Shown piece after piece: positions 47,201-57,105 of a stretch of 64,000 nt of DNA. Position numbers and translations under genes: made by a program. This DNA is from Clostridiaceae bacterium (lineage in GTDB: Bacteria; Bacillota; Clostridia; Acetivibrionales; DUMB01), in the NCBI GenBank assembly GCA_012840085.1, contig DUMB01000004.1, positions 62,001 through 126,000 of the forward strand. Reading direction: 5' to 3'. The notes under the pieces are model-generated. The model did no database searches. It worked only from the letters and a program-made list of their open reading frames with translations, and was not told the DNA's origin. The first letter of the stretch is position 1. Each line of letters opens with the position of its first letter.

Positions 47201-47598
47201 TCCCAGCCGTTTCCGGAAATTTTCCTGTCATTTTTTCCGTTTTTCTTAGGCTTGTTTTGTTTTGGCAAATTTTTATTTTCATTGCTTTCAGTCTTAGTGT
47301 CTATTATTATCTCAGTCTTTCGAATAATTGTTGGTATGTCTCTTCTTTCTTTCTTTTCTTCCTTTTTCCTGTCAACATGAGGTGCGACAGTTGATTCTGC
47401 ACTCTTATTTCCTTCAGATTTATTGTTATCGTCACGCCTGATAACACCTATATAATCATATAAAGCATTGAGTTCATCACTATCTAAAAGACTCATATGA
47501 TTTTTAACTATGATATTGATTTCTGCCAGTTTTTCCATAAGTCGTTTGCTAGTAGTATTCAGTTCTTTTGCAAGTTCGTAAACTCTAACTTTCTCCAA
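44233..47598 (-). CDS. infB: Translation initiation factor IF-2, long N-terminal form
   Basis: GTPase that places fMet-tRNA on the 30S subunit. About 1121 residues, much longer than Bacillus IF-2 (716). Residues 1-50 are an IF2_N domain ([12 protein letters not shown]), about 55-560 are a low-complexity charged region with KEEVKPAA repeats, about 565-615 a second IF2_N, then the G domain ([39 protein letters not shown]) and C-terminal domains. I prefer a TTG at 47598, five bases after GGGGGTGG, giving [10 protein letters not shown]; the ATG at 47613 is the alternative. Confidence 0.97.
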   Translation of the reverse strand: MEKVRVYELAKELNTTSKRLMEKLAEINIIVKNHMSLLDSDELNALYDYIGVIRRDDNNKSEGNKSAESTVAPHVDRKKEEKKERRDIPTIIRKTEIIIDTKTESNENKNLPKQNKPKKNGKNDRKISGNGWEVIRASEASSGLRAGFVRQTKADLQRELLKAAAESNAANESKEVARKNEKADVKPSAKEEVKPAVKEEVKPAAREEVKPAAKEEVKPVAKEEVKPAAKEEVKTEAKEEVKLEGRPTVKAEDKPETKAEVKLESKSEVKVQMNAAEKIEKTATEIKKDDKKTIDKGNQAALKENVAVETVVKDTDTKADKKAEDKKVEDKKATDIKVEDKKVEDKKDSLEAVRHDKAQTERHHENKDAVSKNEQYMQQGKGRTHKEQQKSGGHTGHPVDKTDAASGPKKSGAMRKKIDMPLPEIPVSKIDISESPKKEGKRDTINRDIDKEARREQKKETPKVSNMGRVRKLRPQDIALHEKKGISEILSEDFLLDDIYDDGSKRVRKVAKPKKENKNAKNEKADNADKAEKNKPVKPVLTSIKIPESVTVKELAEALKKTATEVIKKLMSLGVMATLNQEIDFDTAAIIADEFGVKAEKEVVVSEEDILFDESDEGENMQPRPPVVVVMGHVDHGKTSLLDAIRQTNVTEKEAGGITQHIGAYMVNLNGRKVTFLDTPGHEAFTAMRARGAQVTDIAVLVVAADDGVMPQTIEAINHAKAANVAIIVAINKIDKPGANPDRVKQELTEYGLVPEEWGGDIICVPVSAKNKENIDLLLEMILLTADMLELKADPDKQPKGTIIEAKLDKNRGPVATLLVQRGTLKVGDSIVTGTTVGRIRAMTDDKGRNIKKAGPSTPVEIIGLPEVPEAGEIFYAIKDEKVAKHLAEKRKAQQREQMLKARTRVSLDDLFNQIQEGKVKELNIIVKADVQGSVEAVKQSLEKLSNDEVRVKTIHGAVGAITESDVHLAQVSDAIIIGFNVRPGPNVADIANDAGVDIRLYRVIYDAIEDVQAAMKGMLEPEFKEKVLGHAEIRQIFKASGVGTIGGCYVTDGKITRSSDIRVVRDGIIVHDGKLASLKRFKDDVREVLQGFECGILIEKFNDIKVGDIVESYIMEKVER
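46790..47050 (-). repeat. In-frame 24-bp repeats in infB (KEEVKPAA)
   Basis: About seven near-perfect 8-codon units (KEEVKPAA and variants with V, R, T or E) followed by looser copies (KAEVKLES). Lysine and glutamate alternate, so the segment should be an extended or single-helix charged linker. Copy number is likely to vary between strains. Confidence 0.9.
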
Positions 47599-47926
47599 TA
47601 ATTCCACCCCCATATTCTATACTTCGGCTGTCGATTAGTTGTTTCAATCTTTCCGCAAACTCCCTTCCAGAAACTGCTACTACTGAACGTATATCCTTTC
47701 CGATGCATTTCCCGAGCAATTTCTTTTCACCAAAATATCTTACTTCAATTCCTCTATATCCGCAAATATCGCCAAATTTCTTTTTTGTGTTTTCAGATGC
47801 ATCATCTGCAACAATTACGAGGAAAATCTTGTTTGCTTTTACAGCCCGTTCGCATGTTTCTTCGCCAGAAACCAGCTTCCCCGCCTTTTTTGCCAACCCG
47901 ATAAAGGAATATATCTTATTTTCCAT
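47585..47926 (-). CDS. ylxQ: L7Ae-family ribosomal protein YlxQ
   Basis: A 113-residue kink-turn RNA-binding protein of the L7Ae/L30e family ([43 protein letters not shown], then [24 protein letters not shown]). In Firmicutes it lies between ylxR and infB, as here. It overlaps both neighbours by about 11-14 bases, so translation is probably coupled. Exact RNA target not settled. Confidence 0.94.
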   Translation of the reverse strand: MENKIYSFIGLAKKAGKLVSGEETCERAVKANKIFLVIVADDASENTKKKFGDICGYRGIEVRYFGEKKLLGKCIGKDIRSVVAVSGREFAERLKQLIDSRSIEYGGGIIGES

Positions 47927-48191
47927 TATCCGCCTCCAATTGCTGTTCCAGCGCTGAATAAATCTCCGGACTTATAGGCATTTCAAAGGCTCTCTCAAAC
48001 CTTTTCCCTTTCTTAGCCTTTTCAAAACATGCTACGGACCTGCAGATATATGCCCCTCTACCTGGTTTTTTCCCTGTAAAATCAAGACTTATTTCATTTT
48101 CTTTGTTTTTTACCACTCTTATTAGTTCCTTTTTTGGTTTCATCTCCTGACATCCAAGGCACATACGCATAGGTACTTTCTTTACCTTCAT
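47916..48191 (-). CDS. ylxR: YlxR/RnpM family RNA-binding protein
   Basis: A 91-residue protein with MRMCLGCQEMKPKKELIRVV, the conserved KPGRGAYIC loop and a basic C-terminus (CFEKAKKGKRFERAF). In Bacillus the homologue RnpM modulates RNase P. ATG 48191 is chosen over the GTG at 48200; the latter overlaps the nusA stop. Fixed place between nusA and ylxQ. Confidence 0.95.
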   Translation of the reverse strand: MKVKKVPMRMCLGCQEMKPKKELIRVVKNKENEISLDFTGKKPGRGAYICRSVACFEKAKKGKRFERAFEMPISPEIYSALEQQLEADNGK

Positions 48192-48196
48192 AAATA

Positions 48197-49330
48197 TCAC
48201 ATCCCATTGTCAATGTCAGTATTATAATCAGTATAAGAAACCTCATCATCTATCTGATAATTCCCGTTAAAATTCAGTAGCTGCTGTTCTATTTTAGCTC
48301 TTAACTGTGATTCACTCTTTATGTCAATTTTCCATCCGGTAAGCTTTGCAGCAAGTCTTGCATTCTGCCCTTCTTTGCCGATTGCAAGAGAAAGCTGGTA
48401 ATCAGGTACCGTAACTTTTGCCGACTTGCTACTCTCATCTATGTCCACTCTTACAACCTTCGCAGGGCTCAGGCTGCTTGAAATAAACTCCTCGGCATTG
48501 CTGCTCCACCTGATAATGTCAATCTTCTCTCCTCTGAGTTCATCAACTATTGCCTGTACTCTCGTTCCCTTCTGGCCTACGCATGCTCCAACAGGGTCTA
48601 CATCAGGATCCTTCGAAAATACTGCAATTTTAGTTCTTGAACCAGGCTCCCTGGCTATATTTTTAATCTCAACAGTACCGTCATGTATCTCGGGCACTTC
48701 AAGTTCAAACAGCCGCTTAACAAGGCCCGGGTGTGTCCTTGAAACATTTATTATAGGTCCTTTTGTAGTCTTCTTCACTTCAATAATGTAAGTCTTTATC
48801 CTGTCATTAAAATTGTATACCTCTCCCGGAGTTTGTTCAGAAGGAGGAAGTATTGCTTCTGTTTTGCCAAGGTCTATAATAACATTCTTTTTCTCTGTCC
48901 TCTGTATTATTCCGGTGACAATATCTCCCTCTTTATTATAAAACTCTTCGAATATTATACCTCTCTCCGCTTCCCTTATTCTCTGCACCACTACCTGCTT
49001 GGCAGTCTGGGCAGCTATTCTTCCGAACTTTCGAGGAGTAACTTCAATTTCAACCATATCGTCCACATCATATTTTGCGTCAATTTTCCGGGCTTCTTCA
49101 AGAGATATCTCAAGCAAATCATTTGTAGGTTTTTCAGTGACTTTCTTCATTGCAAAAACTTTTACATCACCTGACAAACGATCAATATATATTTTAACAT
49201 TCTGCGTGGACCCAAAATTTCTCTTGTATGCTGATATCAGCGCTGCTTCAATAGCCTCGATCAATACCTCCTTATTAATCCCCTTTTCCTTTTCAAGCTG
49301 TTCAAGGGCATGAATTAATTCGGCGCTCAT
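48197..49330 (-). CDS. nusA: Transcription termination/antitermination protein NusA
   Basis: About 377 residues: N-terminal RNA-polymerase-binding domain ([22 protein letters not shown], 1-125), S1 (about 130-200) and two KH domains (about 200-345, with [21 protein letters not shown] and [19 protein letters not shown]). It ends without the acidic repeats of E. coli, the normal Gram-positive form. ATG 49330 follows GGGAGG; the longer frame upstream (to 49408) overlaps the end of rimP and adds 26 unrelated residues. Confidence 0.97.
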   Translation of the reverse strand: MSAELIHALEQLEKEKGINKEVLIEAIEAALISAYKRNFGSTQNVKIYIDRLSGDVKVFAMKKVTEKPTNDLLEISLEEARKIDAKYDVDDMVEIEVTPRKFGRIAAQTAKQVVVQRIREAERGIIFEEFYNKEGDIVTGIIQRTEKKNVIIDLGKTEAILPPSEQTPGEVYNFNDRIKTYIIEVKKTTKGPIINVSRTHPGLVKRLFELEVPEIHDGTVEIKNIAREPGSRTKIAVFSKDPDVDPVGACVGQKGTRVQAIVDELRGEKIDIIRWSSNAEEFISSSLSPAKVVRVDIDESSKSAKVTVPDYQLSLAIGKEGQNARLAAKLTGWKIDIKSESQLRAKIEQQLLNFNGNYQIDDEVSYTDYNTDIDNGM

Positions 49331-49361
49331 AATATAAACCTCCCTATTACTCTGTAGTGTA

Positions 49362-49844
49362 TTAAAATCTAAACGTCTTCCTGACCATAGCAACCTTATC
49401 TCTGTCAAATTCCATTATATTGTTATCGTCATCTTTGTGTCCCGAATCTGTTTTAATAACTATTTTATTATCTATTAATCCAACCAGTTCGCCTTCAAAT
49501 TCCTTTTTCCCGTCAATTGCATTAAACGTTTTTACTACTACCGGATGGCCTTTGTACCTTTCGAAATCTTTGTCTTTTTTTAACGGCCTTTCAATTCCCG
49601 GAGAGGAAACCTCAAGGAAGTACCTCTGATCTATTGGATCTGCTTCGTCAAGCACAACGCTCAATTCCTCGCTCACAACCTGGCAGTCATCCAAAGTTAT
49701 TCCGCCCTCTTTATCTATATATACACGCAGGTACCAATTTGCTCCTTCTTTTACAAACTCAACGTCAACCAGCTCAAATGAATACTTCTCAACTATCGGA
49801 AGCGCAAGCTTCGTAACTACATCTTCCACTTTCCTCTTTGCCAT
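49362..49844 (-). CDS. rimP: Ribosome maturation factor RimP
   Basis: 30S assembly factor, 160 residues, first gene of the nusA-infB cluster. Segments LGLPIVE-type start (KLALPIVEKYSFELVDVEFVKEGANWYLRVYIDKEGGITLDDC), ISE-like VVSEELSVVLDEADPI and YFLEVSSPGIERPLKKDKDFERY are characteristic. GGAGG lies ten bases before the ATG. Confidence 0.96.
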   Translation of the reverse strand: MAKRKVEDVVTKLALPIVEKYSFELVDVEFVKEGANWYLRVYIDKEGGITLDDCQVVSEELSVVLDEADPIDQRYFLEVSSPGIERPLKKDKDFERYKGHPVVVKTFNAIDGKKEFEGELVGLIDNKIVIKTDSGHKDDDNNIMEFDRDKVAMVRKTFRF

Positions 49845-49994
49845 CCTGTAAAAACCTCCATAATGAAAAACTGTTTTTCTGGCATCTTATTTAAAATAAA
49901 TGCCAAAAATATATAATCCCATATAATTATTATCCGTAAAAGATTGAAAGTTAATATTTATGTTCACAATCCTCTGCTTTGTAAAATAATAGTA

Positions 49995-50017
49995 AAGAGT
50001 GGGAAAGACCCACTCTT
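49995..50017 (-). terminator. Hairpin between polC and rimP
   Basis: AAGAGTGGG (49995-50003) with CCCACTCTT (50009-50017), loop of five. On the minus strand TACTATTATTTTAC follows, a weak U-tract. Probably terminates the polC transcript. Other contents of this 395-base spacer are the copy C palindrome and AT-rich sequence carrying the rimP promoter, not resolved. Confidence 0.7.
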
Positions 50018-50123
50018 CACTGGTTAATAACATATTTGCTTTAGTCCAAAAGTATTATATCACTATTGTTTACATTTATCAAGAACTTATTCAAACTTAT
50101 TAACTTAATTAAATAAACTTGTC

Positions 50124-50231
50124 AACTTGTTGTGACAGTATTTCGACAGCAGGAGTTTTAGAGATTAAGAGCTGATAAAAATTGCTCTTAAGCTCTCCGC
50201 AATGTGATCTAATTACATATCACAACAAGTT
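50124..50231. repeat. Palindromic repeat copy C (108 bp)
   Basis: Perfect 12-bp terminal inverted repeats AACTTGTTGTGA (50124-50135) and TCACAACAAGTT (50220-50231). The left part carries the shared core ATTTCGACAGCAGGAGTT; the right part has an extra internal hairpin, TTAAGAGC with GCTCTTAA (50165-50191). It ends 8 bp from the polC stop codon. Confidence 0.8.
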
Positions 50232-50239
50232 AAATCAAT

Positions 50240-53200
50240 TTAAAACAATGTCATCTGGCTGCTTTCCGGCAATCCTTCAAGGCATCCGTGTTTTTGCAGA
50301 ATTTCAATAATAGATTTGCTTGCCTTTCCTCTGACTCTCAAATCATCTATTGATTTAAATTCGCCTTCCTTGCGTGCCTCTGCTATATTTTGTGCAGCAG
50401 CAGTTCCAAGCCCCTGAAGGGAATTTAACGGAGGCCTTATCCCCTGTGGGGTGATCAGGAACCTGGTGGCATCTGAATGGTACAGGTCCACAGGCAAAAA
50501 TTTTATGCCCCTTGCATACATTTCATTAACAACTTCAAGTATGGTGAGCACGTTTTTCTCCTTCTGGGACAAATTATTACCCAGCTGTTCCAGCTCTTTT
50601 ATTTTGTTTCTTACCTTATCCTGCCCTTTTGTCATCAGTTCCGCATCAAAATCATCCGCCCTCACGGTAAAATATGTGGCATAGAATGCCTCAGGATAAT
50701 ATACCTTAAACCAGGCTATTCTGAAAGCCATCATGACGTATGCAGCCGCATGGGCTTTAGGGAACATATATTTAATCTTTTTGCAGGACTGTATATACCA
50801 ATCAGGTACATTGTGTTCTCTCATTACCTGTTCGTATTCCTCTTTAAGCCCCTTACCCTTTCTTACATCCTCCATTATTTTAAACGCTGTCTTCGGAGGC
50901 AGTCCTGCATGCATCAGGTAAATCATAATATCATCCCTGCAGCATATCACTTGCGAAAGTGTTGCAGTCCCGTCTCTCACCAGGTCCTGGGCATTATTTA
51001 ACCATACGTCGGTACCATGAGACAGACCGGAAATCCTTATTAATTCCGAAAAGGTGGTAGGCCTTGTATCCACCAGCATCTGCCTTACAAATTTAGTACC
51101 AAATTCAGGAATTGCAAAGGTTCCTACTTCTGAATCAATATCTTCAGGCTTTATGCCCAGCGGCTCAGTGCTGCTGAATATGCCCATTGTTCTTTTTTCC
51201 CCTATAGGTATGGTCTTGGCATTAACTCCGGTGAGATCTTCGAGCATTCTAATTACCGTCGGGTCGTCGTGTCCAAGTATGTCAAGCTTAAGTATGCTGC
51301 CATGGAGAAAATGATAATCAAAGTGTGTTGTAATAACATTGGAATCAACATCGTCCGCCGGTTTTTGTATGGGCGAAAAATCAAAAATCTCCTTGTTCTG
51401 CGGAACAATCATAATACCACCGGGATGCTGTCCCGTTGTCCTTTTTACACCGGTACATCCTTTAACAAGCCTGTTAATTTCGGCGCTTGTGACAACAATA
51501 CCTCTTTCATCCAGATAATTCTTTACAAATCCATATGCTGTTTTTTCAGCTATTGTGCCAATGGTACCCGCTCTGAATACATGCCCTTCACCGAAAAGTT
51601 CTTCAGTATACTTATGCGCCACCGGCTGGTATTCTCCGGAAAAATTCAAATCTATATCAGGTTCCTTATCGCCGTCAAACCCAAGGAAGGTCTCAAAGGG
51701 TATGTCATAGCCGTCTTTTTTAAGAGGTTTTCCACATTCGGGACAATCTTTATCCGGCAGGTCAAAACCACAGCCAATACTTCCATCGGTTATGAACTCC
51801 GAATACTTGCAGTTTTCACATATGTAATGCGGCTGCAGTGAATTAACCTCCGTAATTCCTACCATATTGGCAACAAATGAAGAACCTACCGAACCCCTTG
51901 ACCCAACCAGATAACCATCACTGTTTGACTTGTGCACAAGTTTCTGTGCAATAAGGTACATTACAGAAAAACCGTTTTTTATTATCGAATTAAGTTCCTT
52001 ATCCAGTCTGTCCTGTACTATCTTTGGAAGAGGCTCTCCGTAAATCTCCTTTGCTTTATTTACCGCAAGCTCTTTGATTTCATCCTCTGCCCCTTCCATA
52101 TGCGGCGGGAAGGTTCCTTCAGGTACAGGGGCAATGTTGTCAACCATATCTGCAATTCTGTTTGTATTTGTAACAACAACTTCATAGGCCTTTTCAGAAC
52201 CAAGATAACTGAATTCCTCCAACATTTCATCAGTAGTCCTGAAATATAATGGAGCCTGGTTATCTGCATCGCTAAAGCCCTGACCCGCCATTAAAATTCT
52301 TCTGAAAACCTCATCCTGAGGATCAATAAAATGTACGTCACAAGTAGCTACCACAGGTTTCCCGAACTTTTCACCCAGCTCTACTATCTTGCGGTTGAGG
52401 TTTTTCAGGTCTTCCATGCTGTTTACCTTTCCGTTGTCTATAAGAAACTTATTGTTGCCCAGGGGCTGTATTTCCAAATAATCGTAGAACCTTACAATCT
52501 TCGCGATTTCCTCATCACTCTTTTTTTCCAGAAGTGCAGAATATAACTCTCCTGCTTCACAGGCACTTCCGAATATAAGCCCTTCTCTGTGAGCCATTAG
52601 CAAACTTTTAGGCATTCGCGGCCTTTTGTGATAATATTTCAAATGGGACTCTGAAACAAGCTTGTACAAATTTTTAAGCCCCACCTGATTTCTTACAAGT
52701 ATCACCCCGTGATACGAATGTGCATTCATATAATTGGTATTGCTTTCAAAAGCATTCTGTATTTCGTCTATTGTGCTCACATTTTTGGATTTAAGTATTT
52801 CCAGGCATTTCAGGAATATGTTTGCAGTTGCTTCAGCATCATCAACCGCTCTATGGTGATTGTCAAGTTTTACTCCAAGGTGCTTTGCCACAACATCAAG
52901 CTTATATTTTTTTAATTCCGGAAACATATTTCTTGAAAGCTGAAGAGTATCAACTATTGGATTGCTTACTTCAAAGCCCAGCTTTCTCGCATTATACTTT
53001 ATAAATCCTGTATCGAACATGGCATTGTGTGCCACAAAAGGAACATCGCCCGTGAACTGCAGAAAATCATTCAAGACTTTCTCAATGGTTGGCGCATCCT
53101 TTACCATTTCATCGTTTATGCCTGTAAGCTTGACAATAAATTCAGGTATAGGAATTTCAGGATTTACAAATGAGCTAAACCTGTCGACAATTTCTCCCTT

Positions 53201-54544
53201 ATGTATCTTAACAGCGCCAATTTCTATAATCCTGTCTTTTACTGCATCAAGGCCGGTAGTTTCAATGTCAAATACAACAAAACTGTTGTCAATGGAATGA
53301 CCGTTGGTAAAATAGACAACAGGTATGTCATCGTCAACAAGATAGCACTCAACGCCATATATTACTTTAATATTGTTTTTCTTTGCAGCTGCATATGCGT
53401 CAGGATAAGCCTGAACAACACCGTGGTCAGTTATAGCTATGGCTTTGTGGCCCCATTTCGCCGCTCTTTCAACCAGCTCTTTGGCAGATGTAATACCATC
53501 CATGGAACTCATCTGGGTGTGCAGATGCAGCTCCACCCTCTTTTCATCTGCTGTGTCCATTTTTTCCTGCTTTTTCAGTTCCACAATATCATAGGCCATG
53601 ATAACAGGTTCTTTTGCAAACCTGTCATACTGGGCTTCACCCCGTACTTTTACATGAAGGCCCTCTTTGAGTCTTTCTTTATAAGTGTCAACGTTATCCT
53701 TCTGGGCGAAGAATTTAACTGATAGAGAACTGGTATAATCCGTAATGTCAAACTTGAACAAAAACCTGCCACCGCGCAATTCTCTGCAGTCAACGGCAAA
53801 TATATCACCACGTACAGCAACTTTACCGGAATCCTGGTTGACTTCACGCATTTTTATTATTTCAGCGTCGAAATTCTTCCCCAAAATAATTCCGCTTTCC
53901 CCGATTTCCTGTACGTTTTTCTTCTTTTTCTCATTTTCAGCCTGCCGCTTATTTTCGTTTATAGCAGCCTCAACGCTGCTCAATGCCCTGGCTTCCTCCA
54001 TCTCTTTAAACTCGAAATACTCATCCTGCATTGCGTCATCCACAAGCGCATTGGTAAAAACAACTTTTACTTTATAGCCAAAGCATTCCTCGATGAAATT
54101 TTCAAGAAGCAAATCACATTTCTGTGACTTCAATATTCTGGAGCCTTTAGTTTTCAATCTTATATCAATTTGGTTGCCTGTCAGATTCCAGCTGCAGCCT
54201 GCCAATATACCTTTGCACAATACAATCCTTGTGCCGGCTATATACATAATGCTGTCCCAATAGCTTCTCAAGCTTTCTTCAAGAGAAAGCCCCACATTAA
54301 AACGGATTTTAATTTTGATTTGTCCAAGCTGCAGTTTCTCTGCCAGGCTTTGTTCGACCTCATCTATCACTTCTGCAGGAATGAGCTTCTCAGAAACAGC
54401 AAAAACTTCTATTTTCCTTGACTTACGATATAAGTTGACACTTTTAACTTTAGTGTCTTTAAAAAACTCAATAATATCATAGTTTTTTGCTCCTTCTGGA
54501 AACAACTCCAGAAAGCCTTTATCCTGAAGTGCCGTACCTTGCAT
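50240..54544 (-). CDS. polC: DNA polymerase III PolC (Gram-positive replicative polymerase)
   Basis: The leading replicative polymerase of Firmicutes, 1434 residues, the family's usual size. Order: N-terminal domain, OB fold (about 230-330), PHP domain (HLHTQMSSMDGITSAKELVERA, about 345) split by a DnaQ-type 3'-5' exonuclease (VFDIETTGLDAVKDRIIEIGAVKI, about 425-600), zinc finger (CENCKYSEF...CGFDLPDKDCPECGKP, about 930) and the catalytic palm (FDGDKEPDIDLNFSGEYQ). It follows ispG by 127 bases. Confidence 0.98.
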   Translation of the reverse strand: MQGTALQDKGFLELFPEGAKNYDIIEFFKDTKVKSVNLYRKSRKIEVFAVSEKLIPAEVIDEVEQSLAEKLQLGQIKIKIRFNVGLSLEESLRSYWDSIMYIAGTRIVLCKGILAGCSWNLTGNQIDIRLKTKGSRILKSQKCDLLLENFIEECFGYKVKVVFTNALVDDAMQDEYFEFKEMEEARALSSVEAAINENKRQAENEKKKKNVQEIGESGIILGKNFDAEIIKMREVNQDSGKVAVRGDIFAVDCRELRGGRFLFKFDITDYTSSLSVKFFAQKDNVDTYKERLKEGLHVKVRGEAQYDRFAKEPVIMAYDIVELKKQEKMDTADEKRVELHLHTQMSSMDGITSAKELVERAAKWGHKAIAITDHGVVQAYPDAYAAAKKNNIKVIYGVECYLVDDDIPVVYFTNGHSIDNSFVVFDIETTGLDAVKDRIIEIGAVKIHKGEIVDRFSSFVNPEIPIPEFIVKLTGINDEMVKDAPTIEKVLNDFLQFTGDVPFVAHNAMFDTGFIKYNARKLGFEVSNPIVDTLQLSRNMFPELKKYKLDVVAKHLGVKLDNHHRAVDDAEATANIFLKCLEILKSKNVSTIDEIQNAFESNTNYMNAHSYHGVILVRNQVGLKNLYKLVSESHLKYYHKRPRMPKSLLMAHREGLIFGSACEAGELYSALLEKKSDEEIAKIVRFYDYLEIQPLGNNKFLIDNGKVNSMEDLKNLNRKIVELGEKFGKPVVATCDVHFIDPQDEVFRRILMAGQGFSDADNQAPLYFRTTDEMLEEFSYLGSEKAYEVVVTNTNRIADMVDNIAPVPEGTFPPHMEGAEDEIKELAVNKAKEIYGEPLPKIVQDRLDKELNSIIKNGFSVMYLIAQKLVHKSNSDGYLVGSRGSVGSSFVANMVGITEVNSLQPHYICENCKYSEFITDGSIGCGFDLPDKDCPECGKPLKKDGYDIPFETFLGFDGDKEPDIDLNFSGEYQPVAHKYTEELFGEGHVFRAGTIGTIAEKTAYGFVKNYLDERGIVVTSAEINRLVKGCTGVKRTTGQHPGGIMIVPQNKEIFDFSPIQKPADDVDSNVITTHFDYHFLHGSILKLDILGHDDPTVIRMLEDLTGVNAKTIPIGEKRTMGIFSSTEPLGIKPEDIDSEVGTFAIPEFGTKFVRQMLVDTRPTTFSELIRISGLSHGTDVWLNNAQDLVRDGTATLSQVICCRDDIMIYLMHAGLPPKTAFKIMEDVRKGKGLKEEYEQVMREHNVPDWYIQSCKKIKYMFPKAHAAAYVMMAFRIAWFKVYYPEAFYATYFTVRADDFDAELMTKGQDKVRNKIKELEQLGNNLSQKEKNVLTILEVVNEMYARGIKFLPVDLYHSDATRFLITPQGIRPPLNSLQGLGTAAAQNIAEARKEGEFKSIDDLRVRGKASKSIIEILQKHGCLEGLPESSQMTLF

Positions 54545-54562
54545 AGTGTTAAACCCCTGTCT

Positions 54563-54695
54563 TCTAAAAGTATCTCTATTTTCTTTGCAATTTCTATATT
54601 TACTTTATAATTTACTTTACAGTTTCTCTATTTCCTTTAAAGTTTCTTTACTTCCTTAAAATTTCTCTATTTCAAAGTTTCTCTATTTCTTCTAC
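54563..54695. repeat. Tandem repeats after ispG, unit about 18-20 bp
   Basis: Five to six units of TTTCTCTATTTCCTTTAAAG (plus strand). The rightmost unit (about 54678-54695) is coding and is the last six codons of ispG (Glu-Glu-Ile-Glu-Lys-Leu); the next one contains the stop codon at 54672-54674. It is the clearest case of a repeat seeded by a gene end. Confidence 0.85.
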
Positions 54696-55748
54696 GAGTT
54701 CCTCCACAATCCTGTTCTGTGGAATTTTCCTGATAATTTCACCTTTTTTGAATAACAAAGCTTCGCCTTTTCCGCCTGCTATACCTAAATCAGCCTCTCT
54801 TGCTTCGCCTGGTCCGTTAACAGCACATCCCATTATTGCAATTTTAATATCCTTCTGTATGTTCTGAACTCTTTCTTCAACCTGCTTTGCAATATCTATC
54901 AGGTTAATCTGCGTTCTTCCGCATGTCGGACAGGAAATTATTTCAATTCCTTTCTTTCCTATTCCAAGAGCCTTTAAAATTGCATTGCCTACACGGACTT
55001 CTTCTACAGGGTCCCCTGTCAGCGAAACTCTGAGAGTATCTCCAATACCTTCTGCAAGCAGGCACCCAAGGCCTACCGCAGACTTTACTGTTCCGTGGAA
55101 CACGGTTCCTGCTTCTGTAACACCTATATGCAGAGGGTAATCGGTCTTTTGTGATATTAACCTGTATGCTGCTATTGTCATCGGAACACTGGAAGCTTTA
55201 AGTGAAAGAACTATCTGGTCAAAGCCGCATTCTTCAAGAATTTCGGCATGTCCTAAAGCACTCTCCGCCATTGCTTCAGGTGTAACTCCGTTATATTTTT
55301 TCAGGATATTCTTTTCTATTGAACCTGAATTAATCCCTATGCGGATAGGTACACCGTGTTCCTGGGCAGCCTTGACAACCTGCAAAACTCTATCCTTTCC
55401 TCCGATATTTCCGGGATTTATTCTGATTTTGTCTGCACCATTCTTAACACTCTCTATAGCCAGGCGGTAATCAAAATGAATATCCGCTACCAAAGGTATT
55501 TTTATTTCCCGCTTTATTGATTTTATTGCTTGAGCTGCCTCTTCATCTGGCACAGCCACCCTGACGATGTCACAGCCCGCTTCCTCCAGCTTCTTTATCT
55601 GTTCAACAGTTGCTTTGACATCTCTGGTATCTGTATTGGTCATCGACTGGACCAGGACAGGTGCGTCACCGCCTATAAATACATCTCCGACTCTTACTTT
55701 CTTCGTCTTTTTACGTTCAATGTAGTTTTTTATATAGTTTTCTTCCAT
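54672..55748 (-). CDS. ispG: 4-Hydroxy-3-methylbut-2-en-1-yl diphosphate synthase
   Basis: Iron-sulfur enzyme of the MEP isoprenoid pathway. 358 residues, with [26 protein letters not shown], the TIM barrel, and the cluster cysteines in [12 protein letters not shown] and [12 protein letters not shown]. Acts with dxr two genes upstream to supply isoprenoid precursors, including those for UppS. 19 bases after rseP. Confidence 0.97.
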   Translation of the reverse strand: MEENYIKNYIERKKTKKVRVGDVFIGGDAPVLVQSMTNTDTRDVKATVEQIKKLEEAGCDIVRVAVPDEEAAQAIKSIKREIKIPLVADIHFDYRLAIESVKNGADKIRINPGNIGGKDRVLQVVKAAQEHGVPIRIGINSGSIEKNILKKYNGVTPEAMAESALGHAEILEECGFDQIVLSLKASSVPMTIAAYRLISQKTDYPLHIGVTEAGTVFHGTVKSAVGLGCLLAEGIGDTLRVSLTGDPVEEVRVGNAILKALGIGKKGIEIISCPTCGRTQINLIDIAKQVEERVQNIQKDIKIAIMGCAVNGPGEAREADLGIAGGKGEALLFKKGEIIRKIPQNRIVEELVEEIEKL

Positions 55749-55767
55749 ACAAAACCGCTCCTACTGC

Positions 55768-57051
55768 TTATCCACCTCGTACCGTTCTAAGAATATCATT
55801 ATATGTGGTAAAAATCATAAGCATAATCAAAAGCACAAAACCCACCAGCGAAATAAATGCTTCTTTTTCAGGAGGTATAGCCTTTCTTCTTATCCCTTCA
55901 ACCGCCAGGAGCAGCAGCTTGCTTCCGTCCAGAGCAGGAATTGGTATCAGGTTGACCATGCCTAGGTTAATGCCGATAAAAGCCATGAAACTTAACAATC
56001 CCTGAATTTTATCTACAAAAGTAGGGCTTTGTTCTACAACATCACCTATTGTTGTAACTATGCCTACAGGACCTGAAAGCTGGCTTAATGATATCCTGCC
56101 TGTTATGAGCCAGGTAATGGAATAATAGACATTTCTGGCTATTGACAAGGCATAGTATACAGAGTTTTTAATTATGCTGAAAAAGCCCCCGCGCTCGCTG
56201 GCATATCCAAACCCTAATCCATACGATTCTTCTCCCCTGGTAACCTGAGGTGTTATATCGATCACCATTTCCTGGCCGTCTCTTAAAACTGTAACTTTAA
56301 TGGGCTTACCACCGTTGGTTTTGAGGTACTCCCTGATTTCTCTTCCTTCAGAAACTCTTGTGTCATTGAGCATTCTTATCTCATCACCGGGTTTGAACGG
56401 CCCTTCCTGTTCCCGACCGGTATCTGCAACTACATTCGAGCCCGGGCCATAGTCTGCTTTGGGTACAAATCCCAATATATACCTGTTTTCCGGTATAATT
56501 TCAGGTTCAAGCCTGAAAATCTCGGTTTTCCCGTCGCGAAGCACTTTTACATCCACCGGCGCACCTTTAGTGCCATAGGCAAAGAGAAATATGTCACTGG
56601 GATGAAGTATTCTTTTCCCGCCATACGTCAAAATCATATCACCGTCTCTAATACCTGCACTGTATGCCGGTGATCCCGGTTTAACTCCCTGAACTCTTGG
56701 AACATAATAACCTGTAAATGACAAAATGATAATTATTGTGACTAAAGCCGCAATAAGGTTCATTATGGGACCTGCAGCAATAACCGCTGCTCTTGTGAGT
56801 ATAGGCTTTCTGTTAAAAGCCCTCTCATCATCGGATGCTTCTTCTTCTCCTTCCATTTTCACGAAACCGCCAAGGGGAATAGCCCTCAATGAATACTCTG
56901 TTTCTCCTCTTTTTACACTAAAAAGTTTAGGTCCCATAAAAAGTGAAAATTCAAGGACTTTTATATCGGACAATTTCGCAACTATGAAATGTCCTAACTC
57001 ATGAATAATTATTAATAAGCTCAAAGCAATAACTGCTACTAATATTGACAT
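55768..57051 (-). CDS. rseP: RseP/RasP site-2 intramembrane metalloprotease
   Basis: About 427 residues. N-terminal zinc motif HExxH in LLIIIHELGHFIVAKL (about 17-24), two PDZ-like domains (about 125-190 and 195-275) and the C-terminal membrane motif NLIPIPALDGSKLLLL. It cleaves membrane-bound anti-sigma factors and signal peptides; the zinc-finger anti-sigma at 22-23 kb is a possible substrate (inference). ATG 57051 follows GGTGGG by about 8 bases; the longer frame adds 18 residues with no membrane role. Confidence 0.96.
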   Translation of the reverse strand: MSILVAVIALSLLIIIHELGHFIVAKLSDIKVLEFSLFMGPKLFSVKRGETEYSLRAIPLGGFVKMEGEEEASDDERAFNRKPILTRAAVIAAGPIMNLIAALVTIIIILSFTGYYVPRVQGVKPGSPAYSAGIRDGDMILTYGGKRILHPSDIFLFAYGTKGAPVDVKVLRDGKTEIFRLEPEIIPENRYILGFVPKADYGPGSNVVADTGREQEGPFKPGDEIRMLNDTRVSEGREIREYLKTNGGKPIKVTVLRDGQEMVIDITPQVTRGEESYGLGFGYASERGGFFSIIKNSVYYALSIARNVYYSITWLITGRISLSQLSGPVGIVTTIGDVVEQSPTFVDKIQGLLSFMAFIGINLGMVNLIPIPALDGSKLLLLAVEGIRRKAIPPEKEAFISLVGFVLLIMLMIFTTYNDILRTVRGG

Positions 57052-57105
57052 ATCATCACCCACCATTTTTGCCGCTTTACTCCGGCATATATTTTGCCAT
57101 ACCAA

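Noticed and set aside
50124-50231. Integron attC site or intrinsic terminator
   Set aside because: No integron core sites or integrase, and no U-tract after the stem; the shared core among copies speaks for a repeat family.
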